DNA of 64,000 nt, from assembly GCF_026672425.1 (NCBI RefSeq), contig NZ_JAPPRC010000005.1, positions 372,001-436,000 of the forward strand, in the 5' to 3' direction. This stretch comes from Pannonibacter sp. SL95 (GTDB lineage Bacteria; Pseudomonadota; Alphaproteobacteria; Rhizobiales; Stappiaceae). The notes beneath the pieces are model-generated. The model was not told the DNA's origin, searched no databases, and worked only from the letters and a program-made list of their open reading frames with translations. Every line of letters starts with the position of its first letter. Position 1 is the first letter of the stretch. The translations under genes and the position numbers were made by a program. Positions 30,963 through 39,274 of this stretch are shown here, piece after piece.

Positions 30963-31799
30963 ATGTCGATCCCCAGTGACCTTGACCGTGCCGATACTCT
31001 TGTCGGCCGCGCCAATGCCATCGTCCGTGCAGCCGACACGGCCGAAAAGGTCCGCCTTGCCTATGACACGGCCAAGGCCTGGTTTTCCCGGCAGCTTGCA
31101 CTTGGCAGCGTGTCGCTTGGCGGGCAGATGCCGGACCGCCCCGGACGGCCGGAGCATCCGGTGCTGCTTGCGCCGCGCGACATGCCCAAGCGCGCGCTTG
31201 GCGGTGACGCCGGCAAGATCGCCCTGCTCCACTCGCTCGCCCACATCGAGCTCAACGCCGTTGACCTGACCTGGGATCTGATCGGACGCTTTGCCGACGT
31301 CAGGCTGCCGCGCTCCTATTATGACGACTGGGTCCGTGTCGGTCTTGAGGAAGCCAAGCATTTTTCCATGCTGGAGGACCGGCTGGGCGAGCTTGGCGCG
31401 CGCTATGGCGATCTGCCGGCCCATGATGGTCTCTGGCAGGCCGCCCAGGCGACCGGACGGGATCTTGCCGCAAGGCTCGCCATCATCCCGCTGGTGCTGG
31501 AGGCGCGCGGGTTGGACATTACCCCGCCGATGATCGAAAAGGCCGAGGCGCTGGGGGACCATGCAACGGCGCGCGTGATGGGCATCATCTACCGCGACGA
31601 AAAGAATCACGTCGCCTTCGGCGCCAAATGGTTCCGATTCCTCTGTGACCGGACCGGTGTGCGCCCCGAACCTAAGTTCCATGAGCTGGTCCGGGCGCAT
31701 TTTCGCGGTGCCCTGAAGCCGCCTTTCAACGACCGGGCACGGTCCGAGGCCGGGTTGACGCCGGGATTCTACCGCCCTCTTGCAAAGCTTGTCGGGTGA
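30963..31799 (+). CDS. DUF455 ferritin-like protein
   Basis: The 278-residue protein has the helices and metal ligands of a ferritin-like four-helix bundle: HIELNAVDL (about residue 97), GLEEAKHFSMLEDRL (about 130), an Glu in PLVLEARGLD, and YRDEKNHVAFG (about 215). This is the DUF455 arrangement. Function is not established; a di-iron oxidase or hydroxylase is likely, and the adjacent peroxiredoxin would fit an oxidative role. Length is normal for the family. Confidence 0.88.
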   Translation: MSIPSDLDRADTLVGRANAIVRAADTAEKVRLAYDTAKAWFSRQLALGSVSLGGQMPDRPGRPEHPVLLAPRDMPKRALGGDAGKIALLHSLAHIELNAVDLTWDLIGRFADVRLPRSYYDDWVRVGLEEAKHFSMLEDRLGELGARYGDLPAHDGLWQAAQATGRDLAARLAIIPLVLEARGLDITPPMIEKAEALGDHATARVMGIIYRDEKNHVAFGAKWFRFLCDRTGVRPEPKFHELVRAHFRGALKPPFNDRARSEAGLTPGFYRPLAKLVG

Positions 31800-31879
31800 C
31801 CTGCAGTTCTGTTTCCGTTTCGGCAGGTCGCAAGGGCTTTGTTAACCTTACCGCTTTCTAATCATCCCGACTGGCAGAC

Positions 31880-33244
31880 ATGAAGTCTGCCTTGAGGATG
31901 ACGGCAAGCGACATGTCCGACCCCACAGCCAGTTCCCGCCATGGCTTCGGAAGACGCAAGTCCCTGCACCATGTGACCATTACGACCGGAGAGCGAAGCC
32001 GAACCTTCAGCTTCCGTCCCTGGGTTCTGGGAACGGTGCTCGGCAGCGTCGGGCTTTTTGCCGTGGGATATCTGTCAGCGACAGCCTATCTGTTCTGGCG
32101 CGACGACATCCTGGCGGCCCGCGACACCGAGCGGCACCAGATTGAAGCCTCCTACGAGAATCGCATCGCCTATCTGCGTGCCGAGATCGACCGCCTCGCC
32201 AGCTCGCAGGTGTTCGAACGGCGTTCAGTTGAGACGATGGTCGATTCGCTGATCGAGCGGCAGAACCTGTTGACCGACAAGCACGCCCGCGTCCGCGCCC
32301 TGCTGGACAAGGCCGCAGCCAGTGGCTTGACCGCCGACCTGTCGACGCCGGTCCCGGCGGAAAAGCCAACCGCTCCAGCTGGCCTCCTGTCGTTCCAGGC
32401 AACCGGTGACGGTCTTGCTGTGGGTGGTGAGCCCGCGCCGCTTCCCTCCGGTCCCCTGCCCTCGCTGGGCCTGCGCGGATCGTCGAATGACATCGGTACC
32501 GATGCGGCCGCTCCCCTTGCCCCCGCTATCGATGCCCCCGGCCCGCAGGCGCATGCAGAGGACCTTCTCGGCATTGGCGCAACCCTGGATGCCATGAATG
32601 TCGAGAGCGAACGGGCACTGGATGCCCTCGCCCTTGCAGCCGAACGCAACATCCGCACGCTGACCGCAGCCCTCGATCCGCTGGGCCTCGATCTTCGGCG
32701 TCTGGCGCCAGAGGCCACCGGCGGCCCGTTTGTTCCCGTCGAAGCGACTGATTTCAGTGCCCGGTTGCTGCGCGCCGAGAAAGCACTCATTGCTTATGAC
32801 GTCCTGCGCGGGACAGCCAAGCGCCTGCCGCTTGCGCGCCCGATCCGCAACGTCGAAGTCTCGAGCGATTTTGGCCCGCGCCTTGATCCGTTCCTCGGTA
32901 CGCTCGCCATGCACACCGGCATCGACTTCAAGGCTGACTATGGCACTGCGATCCGTTCCGCCGGTGCTGGCCGTGTCGTCACCGCTTCCTATCAGGGTGG
33001 CTATGGCAACATGGTGGAGATCGAGCACCCGGGTGGCTACGTCACGCGCTACGCCCACATGAGCCGGATCATGGTCAGTGAAGGCGAGGAAATCCTCGCT
33101 GGCGAAATGGTTGGCCGCGTCGGCAGCACCGGACGTTCCACCGGCCCGCATCTGCATTACGAGCTGCGCCGCGATGGTGCCGCGCTCGACCCCTCGCGGT
33201 TTGTCATCGCAGGTGACCGGCTGGCGGGCGTTTTGCTGCGCTGA
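31880..33244 (+). CDS. M23-family metallopeptidase, membrane anchored
   Basis: The protein is up to 454 residues. A basic N-terminus precedes one membrane anchor (about residues 48-72), then a coiled-coil segment (residues 75-135), a low-complexity Pro/Ala linker, a second helical region and a C-terminal LytM/M23 domain. The zinc site has MHTGIDF and HLHYE near residues 350 and 420, complete for an active endopeptidase. It may cut peptidoglycan cross-links or act as an amidase activator. In-frame ATGs at 31880, 31898 and 31913 are all possible starts; none has a clear ribosome site. Confidence 0.88.
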   Translation: MKSALRMTASDMSDPTASSRHGFGRRKSLHHVTITTGERSRTFSFRPWVLGTVLGSVGLFAVGYLSATAYLFWRDDILAARDTERHQIEASYENRIAYLRAEIDRLASSQVFERRSVETMVDSLIERQNLLTDKHARVRALLDKAAASGLTADLSTPVPAEKPTAPAGLLSFQATGDGLAVGGEPAPLPSGPLPSLGLRGSSNDIGTDAAAPLAPAIDAPGPQAHAEDLLGIGATLDAMNVESERALDALALAAERNIRTLTAALDPLGLDLRRLAPEATGGPFVPVEATDFSARLLRAEKALIAYDVLRGTAKRLPLARPIRNVEVSSDFGPRLDPFLGTLAMHTGIDFKADYGTAIRSAGAGRVVTASYQGGYGNMVEIEHPGGYVTRYAHMSRIMVSEGEEILAGEMVGRVGSTGRSTGPHLHYELRRDGAALDPSRFVIAGDRLAGVLLR

Positions 33245-33263
33245 CCTGGTCCGCTGTGCCAAC

Positions 33264-33299
33264 AAAAAAGCCGCCCCGTCTGACGGAGCGGCTTTTCTC
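33264..33299. terminator. bidirectional terminator between the M23 gene and prfB
   Basis: GCCGC and GCGGC flank an inner CCGTC/GACGG hairpin, with an A run to the left and TTTTCTCT to the right, so it can act for both convergent genes. Confidence 0.85.
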
Positions 33300-33322
33300 T
33301 TTCGGATGCGTGCGGACGCGTC

Positions 33323-34457
33323 TCAGTCGACGTCGCTGATCTCGGCGCCGTCACCAGCACCGAAGACGCGCTGCGCAAGCGCTGCTTCCATGAAAGCGTC
33401 GACGTCACCATCGAGCACGTCGCCCGGCGCGGTGCTCTCGACGCCGGTGCGCAGGTCCTTGACCAGCTGGTACGGCTGCAGCACGTAGGACCGGATCTGG
33501 TGACCCCAGCCGATGGCCGTCTTGGAGGCGGCTTCCGAGTTCGCGGCTTCTTCCCGCTTCTGCAGCTCCGCCTCGTACAGACGTGCCTTCAGCATGCTCC
33601 ACGCCGTGGCGCGGTTCTTGTGCTGGGAGCGGTCGTTCTGGCACTGAACCACGATCCCGGTGGGGATATGGGTGATGCGGACGGCCGAGTCGGTCGTGTT
33701 GACGTGCTGGCCACCGGCACCGGATGCGCGATACGTGTCGATGCGGCAGTCGCTTTCGTTCACCTCGATCTCGATGGAATCATCGATGACCGGATATACC
33801 CAGGCGCTGGCAAAGGACGTGTGGCGGCGGGCCTGGCTGTCGTAGGGCGAGATGCGCACCAGACGGTGGACACCGGACTCGGTCTTCAGCCAGCCATAGG
33901 CGTTCTCGCCCTTGATCAGCAGCGTGGCCGACTTGATGCCCGCTTCTTCACCGTCATGGTATTCCAGCAGCTCGACCTTGAAGCCGCGCTTTTCCGCCCA
34001 GCGGCGGTACATTCGCAGCAGCATCGAGGCCCAGTCCTGGCTCTCGGTGCCGCCGGCGCCGGAATTGATTTCCAGGTAGGTGTCGTTGCCATCGGCTTCG
34101 CCGGACAGCAGCGAGGCAAGCTGCAGCTTGTTGACCTCAGCCTTCAGGCTGCGCATGGCCGCCTCGGCTTCCTCGACCACCGACTTGTCACCTTCCTCGG
34201 TGCCCATCTCGATCAGCTCGATGTTGTCCGTCAGCTCGTTTTCCAGACGGCGCACACCGGTGATGCCGTCCTCCAGCTGCTGGCGCTCGCGCATGAGCTT
34301 CTGTGCCTTGGACGGGTCGTTCCAGAGGCTCGGATCTTCGGACAGGGCGTTCAGTTCGTCCAGACGGACAAGGGCCTGATCCCAGTCAAAGATGCCTCCT
34401 CAGCAGGCTGAGGGCCTGCTTGATCTCGTCGACGATGGCTTCCATTTCGGCGCGCAT
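33323..34457 (-). CDS. prfB: peptide chain release factor 2, with programmed +1 frameshift
   Basis: RF2 releases peptides at UGA and UAA. The first 23 codons ([23 protein letters not shown]) end at an in-frame TGA at 34386-34388. The rest continues in the +1 frame as [19 protein letters not shown] and includes the catalytic [15 protein letters not shown]. The slippage site is CTT TGA C with AGGAGG exactly three bases before CTT, the classic autoregulatory arrangement. With the shift the protein has 377 residues. The codon-recognition tripeptide reads SPY instead of the E. coli SPF. It lies downstream of the PBP1A gene. Confidence 0.97.
34386..34400 (-). promoter_or_regulatory. programmed +1 ribosomal frameshift site of prfB
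   Basis: On the coding strand AGGAGG, CAT, CTT, TGA and C follow one another. The internal Shine-Dalgarno-like AGGAGG and the slow UGA codon make ribosomes slip when RF2 is scarce, so RF2 controls its own synthesis. Confidence 0.95.
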
Positions 34458-34581
34458 CGGATACCTCGCTACGGGGTTGCCGGAAGGGTGGAATAAGCAC
34501 CGGCCCGCCTTTGGGACGGGCCGGAATTTGGGGCGTGAACCTAGCTGCGCAAGGCCGCTCTGTAAACCGTGGACTGGGCTT

Positions 34582-37023
34582 TCAGTAAAGACCACCTGTA
34601 CCGGTCAGCACAGCCTCGCCGGCTTCCGGAGAAACGGTGCGCGGCACGCCCATTTCATCCTGGAAGCCGATGACCGAATAGGTGTCCGGCGGTGCGGTGC
34701 CCGGCTTGAAGGCTTCGAGGATCGTGTCCTCGACCCCGGCCACGGCCCGCAGCCCTGTACGGCGGTTGATCGGGATCAGCTGCAGCCCCTTCGGAACACG
34801 GAACTCGACCGGCGGCTTGTCCTTCAGCGCCATCTGCAGGAACTCGGTGAAGATCGGGGCGGCGACCTGGCCACCGGTGCCGCCACGTCCCATCGGACGC
34901 GGCTGGTCGAAGCCGAGGAACACGCCAACGGTCAGATCCGGCGTGTAGCCGATGAACCAGGCGTCCTTCTCGTCGTTGGTGGTGCCGGTCTTGCCGGCGA
35001 CAGGGCGGCCAAGCGCCTTCACGCTGGTCGCGGTGCCGCGCTGGACCACGCCTTCCATCATCGATGTGATCTGGTAGGCGGTCATCGGATCGAGCACCTG
35101 CTCGCGTTCGTCAATCAGCTCCGGCTCGTCCTGCCCCGACCAGTCCATGTCGGCACAGGTCTCGCAGATCCGGCTGTCGTGCTTGTAGATCGTGCGGCCA
35201 TAGCGGTCCTGGATGCGGTCGATCAGCGTCGGGGTGATCTTGCGTCCGCCATTGGCGAGGATCGAATAGGCCGTGACCATGCGCAGCACGGTGGTCTCGC
35301 CCGCACCCAGCGACATCGACAGAACCGGCATCATATTGTCATAGATGCCAAAGCGCTTGGCATACTCGGCGACCAGCGGCATGCCCATGTCCTGGGCCAG
35401 GCGGATGGTCATCAGGTTACGCGACAGCTCGATACCGGTGCGCAGGGTCGAGGGGCCATAGAACTTGCCGCCGTAGTTCTGCGGGCGCCAGACATCCTGA
35501 CCCGGAACGGCCAGCTCAAGCGGGGCATCCATGACCACGCTCGACGGGGTGTAACCATTGTCGAGTGCGGCGGCGTAGAGGAACGGCTTGAACGAGGACC
35601 CCGGCTGACGCATGGCCTGCGTGGCGCGGTTGAACTCGCTCTGGGAGAAACTGAACCCGCCGACCATGGCCAGCACGCGGCCCGTGAAGGGGTCCATGGC
35701 AACGAGTGCACCCGAGATCTTCGGGATCTGGCGCAGCTGGTAGGATCCGCCCACGGCCTGCACATAGACCACATCGCCCGGCTTCAGCACGGTGCTGACA
35801 GCAGCCGGTGCCCTGCCCTCGACGCGGGCCCATTTCATGTCGGCGAGCTGCAGCGTCGCGGTCTCGCGCTCAGGTCCAAGTTGTCCGCTGACGAGGCGCT
35901 TCGGCTGCAGGCCGATTTCGGCCTGGTCCTTGCCGGCAGACAGAACCACGGCAAGCCGCCACTCCGGCAGATCGGCCAGGGCTTCCACCTTACCCACATC
36001 GACGCCCCAGTCGGCGCTGAGAGCGATCTCGGCGACAGGCCCACGCCAGCTGCCGCGCTTCTGGTCGAAGTCGAGCAGCCCGTCCATCAGGGCCTTGCGC
36101 GCCATGACCTGCATCTTCGGATCCAGCGTCGAGCGCACGGAGAGACCACCTTCATAAAGGCTGTTCTCGCCGTAGATGTTCGCCACCTCGCGGCGAACCT
36201 CCTCGGTAAAGTATTCGCCAGCAAACTGCTGCGAACCGGCTTCGCGCGGCGTGACCTCGAGCGGCCGCGCCTTGGCGGCTTCGCCATCGGCGGCCGTGAC
36301 GTAGCCGTTCTCGACCATGCGGTCGATCACCCAGTTGCGCCGCTCGATCGCGCGCTCGCGGCCGCGGAACGGATGATAGTTGTTGGGAGCCTTCGGCAGG
36401 GCTGCCAGATAGGCGACTTCGTCCAGGGTCAGTTCATGCACCGACTTGTCGAAATAGACGAGCGAGGCAGCCGCGACACCATAGGCACCAAGACCCAGGT
36501 AGATCTCGTTCAGATACAGCTCAAGGATCTCGTCCTTGGTGTAGGCCTGCTCGATGCGAAGCGACAGGATGGCTTCCTTGATCTTGCGATCGATCGACAC
36601 TTCGTTGGTCAGGAGGAAATTCTTTGCGACCTGCTGGGTGATGGTCGACGCGCCTTCCGGACGGCGGCCCGAGCCGTAGTTCTGGACGAAGCGGATGGTC
36701 GCGCGGGCGATGCCCTCCGGATCGATACCGACGTGGCTGTAGAAGTTCTTGTCTTCGGACGAGATATAGGCCTGCTTGACCAGATCCGGGATCGCCTGGA
36801 TGGGCAGGAACATGCGGCGCTGCTTGGCATACTCGGCCATCAGGCTGCCATCTGCGGCATGGACACGGGTCATGACCGGCGGCTCATAGTTCTTGAGCGC
36901 GGTGTAGTCCGGCAGGTCCTTGGACAGGTTGTCGAGATAGACCCAGACACCTGCAGCCACCAGCAGCGCCAAGACAGCGCCGATGCCGAACAGATACCCG
37001 AAAAACTTGATCAGAAACTTCAT
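34582..37023 (-). CDS. mrcA: penicillin-binding protein 1A
   Basis: The 813-residue bifunctional peptidoglycan synthase has a membrane anchor at about residues 2-28, a GT51 glycosyltransferase domain with SSEDKNFYSHVGIDPEGIARA and RPEGASTITQQVAKNFLL, and a transpeptidase domain with SSFKPFLYAAALD (SxxK), SRN (in ELSRNLMT) and GKTGTTND. All catalytic motifs are present. The start MKFLIKFFGYLFG was preferred to an ATG 18 codons upstream. It lies between the amidase gene and prfB, a common order in this group. Confidence 0.96.
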   Translation of the reverse strand: MKFLIKFFGYLFGIGAVLALLVAAGVWVYLDNLSKDLPDYTALKNYEPPVMTRVHAADGSLMAEYAKQRRMFLPIQAIPDLVKQAYISSEDKNFYSHVGIDPEGIARATIRFVQNYGSGRRPEGASTITQQVAKNFLLTNEVSIDRKIKEAILSLRIEQAYTKDEILELYLNEIYLGLGAYGVAAASLVYFDKSVHELTLDEVAYLAALPKAPNNYHPFRGRERAIERRNWVIDRMVENGYVTAADGEAAKARPLEVTPREAGSQQFAGEYFTEEVRREVANIYGENSLYEGGLSVRSTLDPKMQVMARKALMDGLLDFDQKRGSWRGPVAEIALSADWGVDVGKVEALADLPEWRLAVVLSAGKDQAEIGLQPKRLVSGQLGPERETATLQLADMKWARVEGRAPAAVSTVLKPGDVVYVQAVGGSYQLRQIPKISGALVAMDPFTGRVLAMVGGFSFSQSEFNRATQAMRQPGSSFKPFLYAAALDNGYTPSSVVMDAPLELAVPGQDVWRPQNYGGKFYGPSTLRTGIELSRNLMTIRLAQDMGMPLVAEYAKRFGIYDNMMPVLSMSLGAGETTVLRMVTAYSILANGGRKITPTLIDRIQDRYGRTIYKHDSRICETCADMDWSGQDEPELIDEREQVLDPMTAYQITSMMEGVVQRGTATSVKALGRPVAGKTGTTNDEKDAWFIGYTPDLTVGVFLGFDQPRPMGRGGTGGQVAAPIFTEFLQMALKDKPPVEFRVPKGLQLIPINRRTGLRAVAGVEDTILEAFKPGTAPPDTYSVIGFQDEMGVPRTVSPEAGEAVLTGTGGLY

Positions 37024-37188
37024 GCGTCCGGCTCGCCCTAAATCCAGGCCTGAGGTCGTCTGCGCCCCACGTAACACACCCGTAACGGCGCGGCACCGCT
37101 TTTCAGCACGATGCGACCCATGCTCTTAGTCCTCGAGCAATATGGCGATGCTGAGGCATCGCAGGCTCAGTCCCTTGCAGATGCACGT

Positions 37189-38517
37189 CTATTGCGCTGT
37201 TGCCTGCACGGCGGGGGCCTTTTCCATGGCAAGGCGCGGCTGGAAGAACGTGTCGATCGCCTCTGCAACAGCCGTTGCCGTCCGGGTGCGCCATTCTTCC
37301 GAGATCAGCAGCTTCTCGTCATGCTCGTTTGACAGATAACCGAGCTCGACCAGCACCGACGGCACATCATGCGCCTTGAGGACAACAAAGCCAGCTGAGC
37401 GATGCGGGTTGTTGATGAGCTTCACCGCGCTCTTCAGCTCCTCGACGAGGGTGCGCGCGAAATGGATCGAAAACACCTTGGTCTCGCGCCGGGCGAGATC
37501 GATCAGGATGTCGGTGACTTCGGCCGGTTCCTGGTTCAGCTCCACACCGGCGATCACGTCCGACAGGTTTTCAGATTCTGCAATCTGCGCGGCAACATCG
37601 TCCGAGGCCTTGTCAGACAGGGTGTAGACCGTGGCCCCGCGTACGATGTCGGTGCCGCTGCGCACGGAATCGGCGTGGATGGAAATCAGCAGATCCGCCT
37701 TGAGTTCCCGCCCCATCGCCGCGCGCTTGCGCAGAGGCACGAACGTGTCGCCTTCCCGCGTCATGTGAACGGTGTAGCGGCCTGAGGCTTCGAGCTTGCG
37801 CTTGAGCTCGTTTGTGAAATCGAGCACGACGGCCTTTTCCAGCGTGCCGTGCACGCCGACAGCGCCGGTGTCGATCCCGCCGTGCCCGGCATCGAGCAGG
37901 ATCACAGGCCGGGTCTTGGCCGCAGTGTCCAGCCGGTCGCCTTTCGGCGCAGCAACCGGCGCGGCGTCACCCGCCTGGTCCGGTTGACGTGTCGCCTCAA
38001 CTGCGGCCAGGAATTTCTCGCGGTCCGACTTGACCAGATCCAGCACCAGACGCGCCGGCTGATCTTCCACGGCGGGCAGCACGAAACTCTTGTCGAGGTC
38101 CGCCGGCTCGCGCAGATCCAGGACGATGCGCGACTTGCCGGCCGCAAAGGATCCATAGCGCCAGGCCTTGATCAGGCCCCTGCCCTCATCTCCGGCGCGC
38201 GGTGGCAAACGGAAGTCCATCGCCGGCAGATCGATGATCAGCCGATAGGGATCCGCCAGCTTTGAAATGGAGAATGTCACGGGGGCATCGACGTCGAGGA
38301 TGAAACGGGTGCGGCTTTCATCTCCGGCGATTCGCGCATCTGTGGCTGCTGCCACCGGTTGAGACGCCGCTTGCACCTGGCAAACATCGACGAGAACCAC
38401 GCCAGCAAAGAGCGCCACAGCAGCCAGGACAGCCCGCGCAAACAGGCTCCGCCGAGCCCGGCCCTGATCAGGGACCGTCACGGCCGGATGCATCTGCTGG
38501 CATTTGCTGCAATGCAT
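37189..38517 (-). CDS. N-acetylmuramoyl-L-alanine amidase (AmiC-like)
   Basis: The 442-residue periplasmic zinc amidase splits septal peptidoglycan. A signal/anchor lies at about residues 24-48, an AMIN domain at about 60-170 and an Amidase_3 domain from PVILLDAGHGGIDTGAVG to the end, with SIHADS and the catalytic Glu of VLVELGYLSNEHDE. The start MHCSKCQQMHPA was chosen because GGAG lies 9 bases upstream; an ATG five codons earlier lacks a ribosome site. The Cys-x2-Cys at the very N-terminus before the signal is unusual. It precedes mrcA on the same strand. Confidence 0.9.
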   Translation of the reverse strand: MHCSKCQQMHPAVTVPDQGRARRSLFARAVLAAVALFAGVVLVDVCQVQAASQPVAAATDARIAGDESRTRFILDVDAPVTFSISKLADPYRLIIDLPAMDFRLPPRAGDEGRGLIKAWRYGSFAAGKSRIVLDLREPADLDKSFVLPAVEDQPARLVLDLVKSDREKFLAAVEATRQPDQAGDAAPVAAPKGDRLDTAAKTRPVILLDAGHGGIDTGAVGVHGTLEKAVVLDFTNELKRKLEASGRYTVHMTREGDTFVPLRKRAAMGRELKADLLISIHADSVRSGTDIVRGATVYTLSDKASDDVAAQIAESENLSDVIAGVELNQEPAEVTDILIDLARRETKVFSIHFARTLVEELKSAVKLINNPHRSAGFVVLKAHDVPSVLVELGYLSNEHDEKLLISEEWRTRTATAVAEAIDTFFQPRLAMEKAPAVQATAQ

Positions 38518-39274
38518 TGCGTCGAACTCCATCGTGGTCAGGCGCCGGGCGCTCCCTGTCGCAGCCGCATTACCCGCTGAATTCCGGGCTTTTCTGCCCT
38601 TACGGAAGACAGCTGGCGACAAAACCGGGAAGCACCGAAATGCTGCTTCAGGCTGCCTTGGTCAGGTTAACCTTTCGCTAACGCTTGACGCATTGCAGCG
38701 CAAGCGCTTCTCCACCATTTCCATTGCTTGCCAAGGGGCGCAACGGACCGTAAAAGGGACTCTACGGATTTCGGTTTGCAACCGATACCGGTTAGACAGA
38801 TGGAACAGCACGACTTTCCACATGTCATCGCAGGTTTGACCGGACGCACGGCTAGGGGAGAGGCCACTTCATCCCGACCGTCAGCGGCCCGACCGGGTGG
38901 CGAGACAACCGGCAGCGCGTTGCAGGCTTCACGGGAATGCCCGCCTTTTTGACGTGGTTGCTTGCCGGGAGTGCGGCCCGGATCCGGATCATCAGAGGTT
39001 GGATGCAAGGGCAAGGGCCTGCGCATCAAGCCTCCATAGCGTAACACAAGTTCAACGACGGCAGGCACTGCCTTGACGATTTTCGCGATGCAAGCGGGGA
39101 CAAGACAACCGGTGGATCATCCCCTCAGGGACCGTCGGACCGCAGGCATCAGCGCGCGCAGGCCAGCCCTTTTCCTCTTCACATCAAGCGACAAGAAAAC
39201 GATTCGCCGTGCCCTCAGCGATGGAGCGCGTTCGCCGCGCCCAGAGGGGTCGGGAATCGTGGAGATCCCTATCA
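38518..39274. other. long noncoding region between the divergent amidase and rne genes
   Basis: No gene is supported in these 757 bases. RNase E genes often have long 5' leaders through which the enzyme controls its own mRNA, so much of this may be the rne leader. TTAACCTTTCGCTAAC at 38667-38682 is one mismatch from the CtrA motif TTAA-N7-TTAAC and could serve the amidase gene. No convincing sigma-70 promoter was found by eye. Confidence 0.4.
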
